Source: Anaeromyxobacter dehalogenans 2CP-1
GTDB taxonomy: Bacteria; Myxococcota; Myxococcia; Myxococcales; Anaeromyxobacteraceae
Direction: 5' to 3'
NCBI RefSeq assembly: GCF_000022145.1
Contig: NC_011891.1
Coordinates: 2,616,001-2,680,000 of the forward strand
Length of the DNA: 64,000 bases
Under the pieces are notes generated by a model. It worked only from the letters and a program-made list of their open reading frames with translations. It was not told the DNA's origin and searched no databases. Both the position numbers and the translations under genes were made by a program. Below are positions 38,919-48,677 of the stretch, in pieces (position 1 is the stretch's first letter; each line of letters starts with the position of its first letter).

Positions 38919-40223
38919 ATGAGCTCCGTGAACGGACACCCCGAGGGCCCGCCCTCCGACGTCCCCGCCTCCGACGCGCTGGCGCGCCTCGCGGACGCGC
39001 TCGCGGCGGCGGGGGGCGGCGCGCCCGCCGAGATCGCGCGCGCGCTCCGGGCCGCGCTGCCGGCCGCGGTGGCCGAGCTCGCCGATGCCCAGCGCCATCT
39101 GGCCGAGTCGGCGGCGCGGCGCGACGCGCTCGTGGCCACCGCCGCGGACGAGCTTCGGGCCGCGGCCCGCCTGCTCGAGCCCGACGGCGGGCCCGCCCGC
39201 GCCGAGCAGGTGCGCCGGCTGCTCGAGCTCGCCGACGAGCTGGATCGCGCCCGCTCGCCCGAGGCCGCCGAGGGCCACGCGGCCCCGAGGCGCCGCGGCG
39301 AGCGCCCGCTCCTGCTGGTGGCCGACGACGAGCCCGACGCCCGCGAGGTGCTGTCGCAGGTGCTCGCGCCCGAGTACGAGGTCGCGTCCGCCTCCGACGG
39401 CCAGGAGGCGCTGGACCTCGCCCGCGCCGAGCACCCGGACCTGGTGCTGCTCGACATCGGCATGCCGCGGCTGGACGGCTTCGAGGTGCTGCAGCGGCTC
39501 CGCCAGGACCCGGCCACGGCCGACATCCCGGTGATCTTCGTGTCGGGGCGCGGCGACGACGCGGTGAAGGTGCGCAGCCTCGATCTCGGCGCGGTCGACT
39601 ACCTCCAGAAGCCGTTCTCCGAGCGCGAGCTGCGCGCGCGGGTGGAGCGGACGCTGCGCCTGGTCCGCTCCCAGATCGCGCTCCGGGAGCTCGCCCAGAC
39701 CGACGCGCTCACCGGCCTCGCGAACCTGCGCGCGTTCCGCGCCCGGGTGGACGAGGAGGTGAAGCGGGCCCGCCGCTACCGGACGCCGCTCACCTGCGTC
39801 ATGGCGGACATGGACAACCTGAAGCCCATCAACGACGCGCTGGGCCACGCCGCCGGCGACCGCGCCATCGCCGCCGTGGCGGCGGTGATCCGGGAGGAGC
39901 TGCGCGAGACCGACTTCGGCGCGCGCTACGGCGGCGACGAGTTCGTGCTCCTGCTCCCGCACACCACCGGCGAGGAGGGGCACGTGTTCGCCGAGCGCGT
40001 CTGCACGCGCCTGCACGAGACCGTGCTGGAGGTGTCCGGGGAGCGGGTCCCGCTGGGCGCCTCCTTCGGCGTGGCCTGCCTGCCGGACGAGGACGGCGAC
40101 GACGGGGGCGCGGAAGCCCTGGTGCGCGCGGCCGACGCGGCGCTGTACGTGGCGAAGCGGGCCGGGCGCGGGCGGGTGGCGCTCGCGGCCACCGAGCCCC
40201 ACGCCTCGGCCAGCGCCGGCTAG
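38919..40223 (+). CDS. response regulator-diguanylate cyclase (receiver-GGDEF)
   Basis: 434 residues. An N-terminal helical part of about 125 residues, a receiver domain (LLLVADDEPDARE, phospho-acceptor in LVLLDIGMPRLDG, and KPFSERELRARVE with the conserved Lys), then GGDEF from about 260. RYGGDEF is intact and RETD forms an I-site upstream. A PleD/WspR-like enzyme that makes c-di-GMP upon phosphorylation. The N-terminal extension has no recognised domain. It converges with an NtrC-type gene, whose stop overlaps its own by 4 bases. Confidence 0.93.
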   Translation: MSSVNGHPEGPPSDVPASDALARLADALAAAGGGAPAEIARALRAALPAAVAELADAQRHLAESAARRDALVATAADELRAAARLLEPDGGPARAEQVRRLLELADELDRARSPEAAEGHAAPRRRGERPLLLVADDEPDAREVLSQVLAPEYEVASASDGQEALDLARAEHPDLVLLDIGMPRLDGFEVLQRLRQDPATADIPVIFVSGRGDDAVKVRSLDLGAVDYLQKPFSERELRARVERTLRLVRSQIALRELAQTDALTGLANLRAFRARVDEEVKRARRYRTPLTCVMADMDNLKPINDALGHAAGDRAIAAVAAVIREELRETDFGARYGGDEFVLLLPHTTGEEGHVFAERVCTRLHETVLEVSGERVPLGASFGVACLPDEDGDDGGAEALVRAADAALYVAKRAGRGRVALAATEPHASASAG

Positions 40224-41629
40224 GCCTTCGCGCCTCCCGCCGCGGCGGGATCGCCCTCCGACGCCTCGCCGCGCGACCGGGCCTCGGCCGCGTAGCGGTT
40301 CAGCTTGTTGTAGAGCGTCTTCTCGCTGATCCCGAGGATCTCGGCGGTGCGCGCCTTGTTGCCGCCGTTCCGCTGCAACGAGGCGAGGATGTACTCCTTC
40401 TCGACCTTGTCGATGTGCAGGCCGAGCGGCACGCGCAGCGTGGCGGCCTCGGGACGGCTGGCCGGCATGTCGGGCGGGAGCTGCTCCTCGCCGATCACCT
40501 CGCCGTCCACCAGGATCATCGCCCGCTCGACCGTGTTCCGGAGCTCGCGGATGTTGCCGGGCCAGGCGTAGCCCTGCAGGACCGCCATGGCAGCGGGCGA
40601 GACGCCCTGCACGCGCTTGCCGGTCTCGGCGTTGAACTTCTCGATGAAGTGGTGGACGAGCAGCGGGACGTCCTCGCGCCGCTCCTTCAGCGTGGGGAGC
40701 AGGATGCTGAAGACGTGCAGCCGGAAGTAGAGATCCTCGCGGAAGCGGCCGCGGCGGATCTCCTCCTTCAGGTCGCGGTTGGTGGCGCAGATCACCCGCA
40801 CGTCCACCTCGACCTCGGAGCGCCCGCCCAGCCGCCGGATCTTCCGCTCCTCCAGCACGCGCAGGAACTTGGCCTGCAGCTCGAGCGGCAGCTCGCCGAT
40901 CTCGTCCAGGAACAGCGTCCCGTTGTGGGCCAGCTCGAAGTTCCCGAGCCGCCGCTGGTCGGCGCCGGTGAACGCGCCGCGCTCGTAGCCGAACAGCTCG
41001 GACTCGATCAGCGTGGCCGGGATGGCCGAGCAGTTCAGCGCCACGAACGGCTTGTCCTTGCGCGGCGACAGGTTGTGGATGGCGCGCGCCACCACCTCCT
41101 TGCCGGTGCCGCTCTCCCCCGCGATCACCACGCTGGCGTTCGAGGGGGACACCTTCTTCACCAGCTCGAACACCCGCTGCATGGCGGGCCCGGAGCCGAT
41201 CATGTCGGTGCCGGGGGCGAGCGCGGCGATGCGCCTGCGGAGCAGCTGCACCTCTCGCATCGTCTCCTTCTTCTCGAGCGCCCGCTCCAGCACGAGGCGC
41301 AGGCGCGGCACCTCCAGCGGCTTCTCGATGAAGTCGAACGCGCCCTCGCGGATGGCCTGCACCGCGGTCTGGATGGTGCCGCGACCGGTGAGCAGCACCA
41401 CCGGGCAGTCGGGCAGCTCGGCGCGCAGCGCGCGCAGGAGCCACAGGCCGTCCATGTTCGGCATCACCAGATCGGTGAGGATGACGTCGGGGTGGCCCTC
41501 GATGGCGCGGCGGAGCGCCTCGGTGCCGTCGCTGGCGGTCTGGACGTCGTAGCCCCAGCGCTGGGTGAGCTCCGCCAGCGCCTCGCGGCTGTCGGTCTCG
41601 TCGTCCACGATGAGGACGCGGTATCTCAT
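40220..41629 (-). CDS. NtrC-family sigma-54-dependent response regulator
   Basis: 469 residues, start ATG at 41629. Receiver domain (phospho-Asp in [14 protein letters not shown], about 50-62), AAA+ domain with Walker A GESGTGKE, the sigma-54 contact GAFTGA, and Walker [11 protein letters not shown]-terminal Fis-type HTH ([34 protein letters not shown]). Activates sigma-54 promoters. Its start overlaps the stop of the kinase gene as ATGA. Confidence 0.96.
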   Translation of the reverse strand: MRYRVLIVDDETDSREALAELTQRWGYDVQTASDGTEALRRAIEGHPDVILTDLVMPNMDGLWLLRALRAELPDCPVVLLTGRGTIQTAVQAIREGAFDFIEKPLEVPRLRLVLERALEKKETMREVQLLRRRIAALAPGTDMIGSGPAMQRVFELVKKVSPSNASVVIAGESGTGKEVVARAIHNLSPRKDKPFVALNCSAIPATLIESELFGYERGAFTGADQRRLGNFELAHNGTLFLDEIGELPLELQAKFLRVLEERKIRRLGGRSEVEVDVRVICATNRDLKEEIRRGRFREDLYFRLHVFSILLPTLKERREDVPLLVHHFIEKFNAETGKRVQGVSPAAMAVLQGYAWPGNIRELRNTVERAMILVDGEVIGEEQLPPDMPASRPEAATLRVPLGLHIDKVEKEYILASLQRNGGNKARTAEILGISEKTLYNKLNRYAAEARSRGEASEGDPAAAGGAKA

Positions 41630-42549
41630 GAGCGTTCGTTCCTCGGCAGGCGCAGCACCGTCCGCTGCTCGCCGCCTTCGCGGATGACTTCCTGGCGGCC
41701 GCCCAGCGCCTCCGCCGCGGCGGCGGCCACCTCGCTGTAATACCCGCCCTCGGGCGCGGGATCACCCGGGGCCTGCTCCAGGCGCACCACCGCCCACTCC
41801 CCCTCCGCGGCAGCCCGGACGACCAGGCGGCCGCCCTCCGGCGTCGTGGCCACCGCGCGCGCGAGCGCCCCGAGCAGCAGCCGCCCCACGCGCGCGGCGT
41901 CGGCCACGGTGCGCACCGCGCCGCCGTGCGCGTCCACCGTGAGCGCGACGCGCCGCCGGCGGGCGTCGTGGCCGAGCAGGCTGGCCGCGTCGGCGAGCAG
42001 CGCGCCCACGTCGGTGTAGCCGAGCGGCGCGGACGGATCGGCGACGTCCACCAGGCGCCGCAGCACCTCGTTCACCCGGACCACCTGGTCGCGCAGCGCG
42101 CCGAGGTGCGAGGCCGCGGCCCCGCTCGCCTCCGGCGAGGCAGAGAGCTTCTCGGTGAGCAGCGCGAGCTGCAGCGCCATCGCGTTGAGCGGGTTCTTGA
42201 TGTCGTGCGCCACGCCGGCCGCGATCCGGGTCAGCCCCTCCGAGCGCGCCGCGTGCTCCATCCACTCCTGACCGTCCGCCGGCCGGACCAGCAGCAGGAC
42301 CCCCGCCTTCGCCGGGACGCGCTCCAGCTCCACGGCGCGCGCGCCGTCCGCCCCTTCCAGGCGTGCCCGCGACGGCCCCTCGCCCGCGAGGAGCGCGCGC
42401 AGCGCCGGGCTGCCCTCCGCCCGCGCCCGCAGCGCGCCGGTGGGGTCGCCGCCGTCCAGCCCGAGCCCCGCCAGGAACCCGGGGTCGGCCGCGATCACCG
42501 TTCCGTCCGGGTCGACGAAGGCTGCGCCTGCTGAAAGGTAGGTGTGCAT
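41626..42549 (-). CDS. NtrB-like sensor kinase with degenerate ATP-binding domain
   Basis: 307 residues from ATG at 42549. No membrane segments. A PAS-like N-terminal domain (about 5-95), then a HisKA helix pair with an intact H-box GVAHDIKNPLNAM (His115). The catalytic domain is changed: at the N-box (224-240) the two Asn are replaced (LLLGALARAVATTPEGG), and no DxGxG or GxGLG motif follows before the end. It may be a phosphatase or scaffold for the adjacent NtrC-type regulator, or rely on another kinase. Longer frames upstream lack homology. Confidence 0.85.
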   Translation of the reverse strand: MHTYLSAGAAFVDPDGTVIAADPGFLAGLGLDGGDPTGALRARAEGSPALRALLAGEGPSRARLEGADGARAVELERVPAKAGVLLLVRPADGQEWMEHAARSEGLTRIAAGVAHDIKNPLNAMALQLALLTEKLSASPEASGAAASHLGALRDQVVRVNEVLRRLVDVADPSAPLGYTDVGALLADAASLLGHDARRRRVALTVDAHGGAVRTVADAARVGRLLLGALARAVATTPEGGRLVVRAAAEGEWAVVRLEQAPGDPAPEGGYYSEVAAAAAEALGGRQEVIREGGEQRTVLRLPRNERS

Positions 42550-42646
42550 ACGCTCGCTTGCTGCGGCCCCACGGGTGGGCGTGAGATGCGTACGAACTCC
42601 GCTTTTTTCAAGCCTGCTGGGAGGATAGCCTGCTAACGGAGGTTGC

Positions 42647-44105
42647 GTGACCTCGACTGTCGGCCTCCGGCGCGCCGCGCCGGTCGTAACCCTCTGTTTA
42701 CTCGCGGGATGTGCGGCGGTGCCGCGCCCCTCCGCCACCGGCCCGTCCACCCCGGCGGCGTCCCCGGCGGCAGCGGGCGGCGCGCCGGTCGCGGGTGCGC
42801 TGCCTTCCAAACCCCACGCGGTCGCCGTCGCGCCAGCGGTCGCTCCACCGGTCCGGAGCGAGGCGCGCGTCACGCTCGCCGCGGTGGGCGACGTGCTCAT
42901 GCACGACGCGGTGAAGCGCGCGGCCGAGGCGCGCCGCGCCGACGCGCCGGACGCGGGCTACGCGTGGCTGTTCGCGCCGGTCGCCGACCTGCTCGGCGCC
43001 GCCGACCTCACCTTCGCGAACCTGGAGACGCCCATCGCGCCGCAGGCGTCGCAGGGGTCGCGCGCCTTCGTGTTCAACGCGCCGCCCGCGGTGATCGCGG
43101 CGCTCCAGCGCGCCGGCGTGGACCTCGTCGCGGTCGCGAACAACCACGCCATGGACCAGGGCCGCCGCGGCTTCGAGGAGACCCTGCGCTGGCTCCGCGC
43201 CGCCGGCCTCCCGTACGTGGGCGCCGGGCCCGCGCCGCGCGCGGCCGGCCCGGTGCGCATCGAGCGCAACGGCCTCGCGCTCGCGTTCCTCGGCTACACC
43301 TATGGCCTGAACCAGGACGGCAACGCCTGCCCGCCCGCGGCCGCCCGCTGCGAGCAGGTGGCCGAGGTCGACCGCGCCCGCATGGTGGAGGACGTGCGCG
43401 CCGCCGCGGCGTCCGCCGACGCGGTGATCGTGTCGGTGCACTGGGGCGTCGAGTACCAGCAGGCGCCGCGCGCCGACGAGGTGGACCTGGCGCACCGGCT
43501 CGCCGACGCGGGCGCGCTGGTGGTGCTCGGCCACCACCCCCACGTGCTCCAGCCCGTGGAGCTGTACCGGCGCGCCGACGGCCGCACCGCCGTGATCGCC
43601 TACTCGCTCGGGAACTTCGTCTCCAACCAGTCGCGCAACTACGTCGCCGGGGTGACGCCCGACGCGGTGGCCGCCACCCGCGACGGCGCCCTGCTGCGCG
43701 TGTCCCTCGCGCGCCGCGACTACGGCCGCGGCGTGGAGGAGGTGGAGGTCGCCGGGGCCGACTACCTGCCGCTCTGGACCGAGAACGACACGGTGGAGAT
43801 CGACCGGCGCAAGGAGCCCGCCCGCCGCCCGGCCATCCGGGTGGTGGCCGTGGACCGGGCGCTGGCGTCGGTGCGCGCCGAGCTGGCCGCGCTCCCGGAC
43901 CCGCTGCCCGACGGGGAGCGCACCCGGTACGTGGCGCTCCGCCGCCGCGAGGAGCTGTACCTCGCCCGGCGCGCCGCGGTGGCCGGGGTGATGGGGGAAG
44001 ACCTGCTCCGCACGCTCGGCCCGGCCGAGCTGGCCGGCACGGACGCGCCAGCGCCGTCCGCGCCCGCGCCAGCGCCGTCGGCCCGCGCGCCGGGCCCCGC
44101 GCCGG

Positions 44106-44128
<23 letters not shown>
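42647..44128 (+). CDS. CapA-family (poly-gamma-glutamate synthesis-like) lipoprotein
   Basis: 493 residues from GTG at 42647, with GGAGG 5 bases upstream. Lipoprotein signal (VVTLCLLAGCAAV), a Pro/Ala linker, then the PGA_cap metallophosphoesterase-like domain with LAAVGDVLMHD, VAVANNHAMDQG, HWGVEYQQAP and GHHPHVLQPVE. Members help make or move polyglutamate capsules, but most are found without capsule genes, as here. The C-terminus is Ala/Pro-rich. It overlaps the convergent dCMP deaminase gene by 23 bases. Confidence 0.9.
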
Positions 44129-44600
<472 letters not shown>

Positions 44601-44676
44601 CCGTCCTCCCTGGTGCGGTCGGTCATCCTACCCCACGGGGCCGACGCCGGGCGCCCGCCGCGGCATACCATGTCGC

Positions 44677-45303
44677 ATGATCCGCCCTTCCCTGGCGCTG
44701 CTCGCCGCCGCCCTGCTCGTGCCCACCGTCGCCTCCCCGCAGGAGGCCGGGCCGCCGCCGGCCGCGCCCGCCGCGCCGGCCTCCGAGCCGGTCGGCCAGC
44801 TCCCGCCCCCCCGCGCCATCCCGGATCCCACGCCCGCCGCCGGCGAGAAGGGCGGCGCGAAGGCCAGGGACGGCAAGGACGCGAAGCCGGCGAAGCCGCT
44901 GCCGCGCGCCTCGGTGCTGGAGGAGGTCGTCGGGACGGTGAAGGAGGTGGACCGCGCCCACCACCGCCTGACCATCGACGCCGCCGCCGGGCCGGTCACG
45001 CTGACGATCGATCGCAACACGCTGGTGTACGGACCGGCCGGGCTCACCACGGTGCTCGACGTCGTCGCCGGCGCATCGGTGCGCGCCGGGCGCAACGCGG
45101 ACGACCTGGCCTACTGGGTCACGGTGCGCGGGCCGCAGCGGCCGCCGTCCACGCCGGCACAGGGCACCGGCCCCGGCGGCGGCGGCCCGCCCCCGGCCGG
45201 CGAGGGAGGCGCGCCCGCCCCGACCGCCCCGCCCCCGGGTCCGGCCCCGGGCAGCACCTCGCCCGGCCCGCCCTCCCCGCCGCCCGGCGGGCCCGGGCGG
45301 TGA
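44677..45303 (+). CDS. exported Pro/Ala-rich protein with DUF5666-like core
   Basis: 208 residues. Signal peptide (MIRPSLALLAAALLVPTVA), a low-complexity Pro/Ala/Lys region to about 85, a small beta domain at about 88-145 (VVGTVKEVDRAHHRLTIDAAAGPVTLTIDRNTLV...GASVRAG) of the OB-like type that binds small ligands or nucleic acid in similar proteins, and a Gly/Pro tail. No function is assigned. The next gene converges from 45344. Confidence 0.7.
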   Translation: MIRPSLALLAAALLVPTVASPQEAGPPPAAPAAPASEPVGQLPPPRAIPDPTPAAGEKGGAKARDGKDAKPAKPLPRASVLEEVVGTVKEVDRAHHRLTIDAAAGPVTLTIDRNTLVYGPAGLTTVLDVVAGASVRAGRNADDLAYWVTVRGPQRPPSTPAQGTGPGGGGPPPAGEGGAPAPTAPPPGPAPGSTSPGPPSPPPGGPGR

Positions 45304-45343
45304 CGGCAGGTGCAGGACGCGCCGGAAGGCCGGCGCAGGCGCG

Positions 45344-46195
45344 CTAGAACTGCTTCGCCGCGGCCGGCGTGGCCACCGGCCCCTGGGCGCCGGCCACGGC
45401 CTCGGCGGGCGCGAGCCGCCCGAGGCCCTTCTCGACCAGGAAGCGGCGGATCTTCGCCGCCGGCGCGACGAACGTCTCGCCGGGCATGGGGACGTCGAAC
45501 GCGTACTGCTCGGCGTCCTTGCCGAACGCGACGCGCGCGGTGCGGTACCCCTCGACCAGCCCGATGAGGCGGCCGCCCGGCACGTCGAAGACGCCGCCGC
45601 CCGAGCTGCCGTAGCCGATGGCCGCGTCGGTCTTGAGCGCCCGGGCGCGCCGCGGGGCGGCGGCGTTCTCGGCGAGCTCGTACTCGACCTGCGACACGAT
45701 CCCGGCCGCCACCGACAGCCCCTTCCCGAAGGGCGCGCCGATCACCACCAGGTCGTCGCCGAGCTCCATCCGGTCGTCGCCCGCGAGCGGCGTCACCGGC
45801 AGCGTCGCCTGCACCTCGAGGACGGCCAGGTCGGCCTCGGGCACCCGCCCGCGCGCGACCACGTTCGCCGCCACGCCGGCGGAGCCGTCGGAGGGGAGCA
45901 CCCGCAGCGCCGCGCCCTCCGGCCACTCGCGGGCCGGCTCGACCACGTGCGCGTTGGTGAGCACGTACGTGCGGCCGCCGTCGTGCGCGAACGCGATGCC
46001 GGAGGCGCTCCGCACCACCTGCTCGCCGGCGACGATCTGGAGCCGGACCGCCGAGGGGAAGACCTTGTGCACGGTCTCGGCGCGCGGGTTGCCCGCGCGC
46101 GGCGTGGTGAGCCCCAGCAGCGGGGAGGCGAGGAGGAAGAGGCCGGCGACCAGGGCCGCGCCGCCAAGGCTGGAGAGGAGTCGATAGCGGGGCAC
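45344..46195 (-). CDS. trypsin-like serine protease, exported
   Basis: 283 residues from GTG at 46195. An N-terminal membrane helix or uncleaved signal (about 10-30), then a chymotrypsin-fold domain with the triad in TNAHVV (His), EADLAVLEV (Asp) and GYGSSGGGVFD (Ser, in the form GSSGG). No PDZ domain follows, unlike DegP/HtrA, so it is a PDZ-less S1C-type periplasmic protease. No obvious operon partner. Confidence 0.88.
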   Translation of the reverse strand: MPRYRLLSSLGGAALVAGLFLLASPLLGLTTPRAGNPRAETVHKVFPSAVRLQIVAGEQVVRSASGIAFAHDGGRTYVLTNAHVVEPAREWPEGAALRVLPSDGSAGVAANVVARGRVPEADLAVLEVQATLPVTPLAGDDRMELGDDLVVIGAPFGKGLSVAAGIVSQVEYELAENAAAPRRARALKTDAAIGYGSSGGGVFDVPGGRLIGLVEGYRTARVAFGKDAEQYAFDVPMPGETFVAPAAKIRRFLVEKGLGRLAPAEAVAGAQGPVATPAAAKQF

Positions 46196-46279
46196 GAAAT
46201 CCGGAACGGCGGACCCGAACAGGCAATTCCCTCGCCTTTGCGGACGGACTCGCGACCACGGCGTGCGCTCACTCGGCCG

Positions 46280-48541
46280 TCAGGCGGGCGCGTCGTAGCG
46301 CCGCCGCGTCAGGAACAGGATCGCGTCGCGCGCGCAGTCCTCGCAGTAGCCGTAGCGGTCGCGCATCGCGGCGAGCGTGCGCTCGACCTGCCGCCGCGCC
46401 TTCTCGTCGAGCGACGCGCGCTCGTCGGAGAGGTAGCGGAGCAGGCCGTCGGTCGCCCGTCCCAGCTCCCGCCGGCGCTCCTCGTACGTGTGCTCGCGCA
46501 GCCGCCGGAACAGGTCCGGGAAGATCGCCACGTAGTCGATCTCGGCCGCGTCGGGGTGGTCGAGGCGGTACGCCCCGACCGCCGCGATGAGGCCGCGCCG
46601 GAACGCGGTGCGGTCCTCGCCCTCCGGCATCACGACCTTCTCCAGCTCGACCATGCGCGCCTCGTCGGCCGGGGCGTACTCGCCGGTGACGGCGTTGCGG
46701 ATCTTCTCGCCCCGCACCCAGTGCGAGACGAGCGCGACGTGGCGGCCGAACAGCTCGCGGTACTGGGCCTCGGAGACGAGGCCCATCGACTCGCGGATCT
46801 CCTCGTCCACCGCGTCGAGCACCTCCGCCTCGACCACGCGCACGAACGCCTCGTGGTCGTGGTAGCCGTCCACCACCTCCTGCTGGAGGAAGTCGTGCAC
46901 GGTGCGGTCGCGGCAGATCGCCCGCAGCTCGTCCAGCACGGCGCGCGGGGTGAGGCAGCGCGTGGCGGGCGACTGGGCCGCGTTCAGGAGCGCGGTCTTG
47001 ACCTCGCGCGCCGAGGCGCCCATGCGCCCCTCGTAGTTCGGGTACGACTCCGACTCGCGGTAGAGGTCGGGGGCGTGCTTGCGCAGCACCTTGCCCTGCG
47101 CGAGCGAGAGCCGGTCCGGCGCCGCGCCGGCGTCGTACAGGCGCAGCTTCTCGAGCGGCGCCAGCTCCTCCACCAGGCCGCGCAGCTCGCCCTCGTAGCG
47201 CTCGGGGAGCGGCCGCTTCAGCCGCGTCAGCACCGCCCAGCGCGCGGCCACCTCGGTCGCGTGCGGGGCCACGTGGCGACCGACCGCCGCCGAGGTGATC
47301 TGCTGGTCGTACACCTCGCGCTCCACCGACGCGCGGCGCAGGTACGGCACGCGCACCAGCTCCAGCCGGCCCTTGTACGAGGCGAAGTCGGGCGACTCCT
47401 TGAACGCGGAGAGCTGCTTCTCGTTCGCGCTCGCGATGAGCACCGCGTCGAGCTGCAGCAGGATCTGATCGAGCGCGACCCGGCCCGTCTCGGCCATGCC
47501 GAGCAGGTACTTGAACGCCTCCGGCGGGCGCTTCAGCAGGTCGGAGTACTCCACCAGCCCGCGGTTCCCGGCCACCAGCGGCCCGGCCGGTTCGAGCAGC
47601 GTCAACGCGTGCAGCGCGGGCGGCAGCGCGGCGGCGCTGCGGTCCACCGTGACCTGCCGGTAGCCGGCGTCCACCGACAGCTGCGGCTCGAGCGTGACCG
47701 CCGCCTGCTGGTAGCGCGCCGACACGTAGAGGCGCTCGACCTGGACGTGGCGCAGCACCTTGAGCCAGTCGCCGCGGTACGCGGCCAGCAGCGCGTCGTG
47801 CACCTGCCGGCAGTACTGGCAGACCTCGCCGTCGAGCAGGTAGTCGGAGAGCACGAAGTCGCGCTCCCCCGCCCCCTCGCGCGAGCTCGGCCGGCAGCGC
47901 TCCTCGAGCAGCGCCCGCCGCTCGGCGCGCGGCACGAGCAGCAGCGGGTGGTCCTTCATCGGGCAGGAGAGCCGCGCGTCCAGCGCGTCGCCCTCCAGGT
48001 GCGCGAAGCTGGGCAGCTCCGGCTCGTCGCCGCGCCCGCCGCCGAACCCGAGGCCCCCGCCGCGGCCGGCGCGGCCGCTCGGGAACACCCAGTGGAACCG
48101 GTAGAGCGTCCCCTCCGGCGTGCGCGAGTACGCCTCCATCCCGCGGATCAGCGCCGAGACGATCGACGACTTCGCCGAGCCGTTCGGCCCGTGCAGCAGC
48201 ACCAGCTTGTTCACCCGGCCGCTGCGGACGAACGCGCCGAGCGCGCGGTAGATCGCGGCCTGGACCTCCTCCTGCCCGGCCACGCGGTGCTGCCGGCCGT
48301 CCGGATCGAACGGGAGGTCGAACAGCCTGAAGCGGCGCACCCGCCCGACCGGCGTCTCCCGCTCCTCGGATCCGAAGTGATCGAGGACGTCGCGCAGGTA
48401 CTGGGCGGCGGAGCGCGCGTGGGCCCGCGGCGCCTCGAGGAAGGCCTGCAGGTACTCCGGGTAGGACAGGATCGAGCGGTTCGCCACGAACGCGCCCTTC
48501 ACGCCCGACCCGACGTTCGCCAGCCAGCGCTGCGCGTCCAT
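46280..48541 (-). CDS. PrkA-like AAA+ serine protein kinase
   Basis: 753 residues from ATG at 48541. PrkA AAA domain with Walker A GPNGSAKSS (118-126; most family members have GxxGGGKSS), the sensor region VLIASANEKQLSAFKE, and a PrkA C-terminal kinase-like domain. A Cys pair (CQYC) and a late CEDC add possible metal sites. PrkA proteins phosphorylate or proteolyse targets in stress and spore-related responses. It is divergent from an Hsp70 gene with 136 bases between, so shared control is likely. Confidence 0.88.
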   Translation of the reverse strand: MDAQRWLANVGSGVKGAFVANRSILSYPEYLQAFLEAPRAHARSAAQYLRDVLDHFGSEERETPVGRVRRFRLFDLPFDPDGRQHRVAGQEEVQAAIYRALGAFVRSGRVNKLVLLHGPNGSAKSSIVSALIRGMEAYSRTPEGTLYRFHWVFPSGRAGRGGGLGFGGGRGDEPELPSFAHLEGDALDARLSCPMKDHPLLLVPRAERRALLEERCRPSSREGAGERDFVLSDYLLDGEVCQYCRQVHDALLAAYRGDWLKVLRHVQVERLYVSARYQQAAVTLEPQLSVDAGYRQVTVDRSAAALPPALHALTLLEPAGPLVAGNRGLVEYSDLLKRPPEAFKYLLGMAETGRVALDQILLQLDAVLIASANEKQLSAFKESPDFASYKGRLELVRVPYLRRASVEREVYDQQITSAAVGRHVAPHATEVAARWAVLTRLKRPLPERYEGELRGLVEELAPLEKLRLYDAGAAPDRLSLAQGKVLRKHAPDLYRESESYPNYEGRMGASAREVKTALLNAAQSPATRCLTPRAVLDELRAICRDRTVHDFLQQEVVDGYHDHEAFVRVVEAEVLDAVDEEIRESMGLVSEAQYRELFGRHVALVSHWVRGEKIRNAVTGEYAPADEARMVELEKVVMPEGEDRTAFRRGLIAAVGAYRLDHPDAAEIDYVAIFPDLFRRLREHTYEERRRELGRATDGLLRYLSDERASLDEKARRQVERTLAAMRDRYGYCEDCARDAILFLTRRRYDAPA

Positions 48542-48677
48542 GGGTGGCCTCCCAGCGGTTCCTAACCGTGGCACGGGGCGACCGCCGCGCCAACGGCCGG
48601 GCGGGCGGGCGCGTGTGTGCGTGCACGCACGGCGGGCACTCCACGCTGGGTCCCCTCCGTAGTACCCTCCGGCACCC

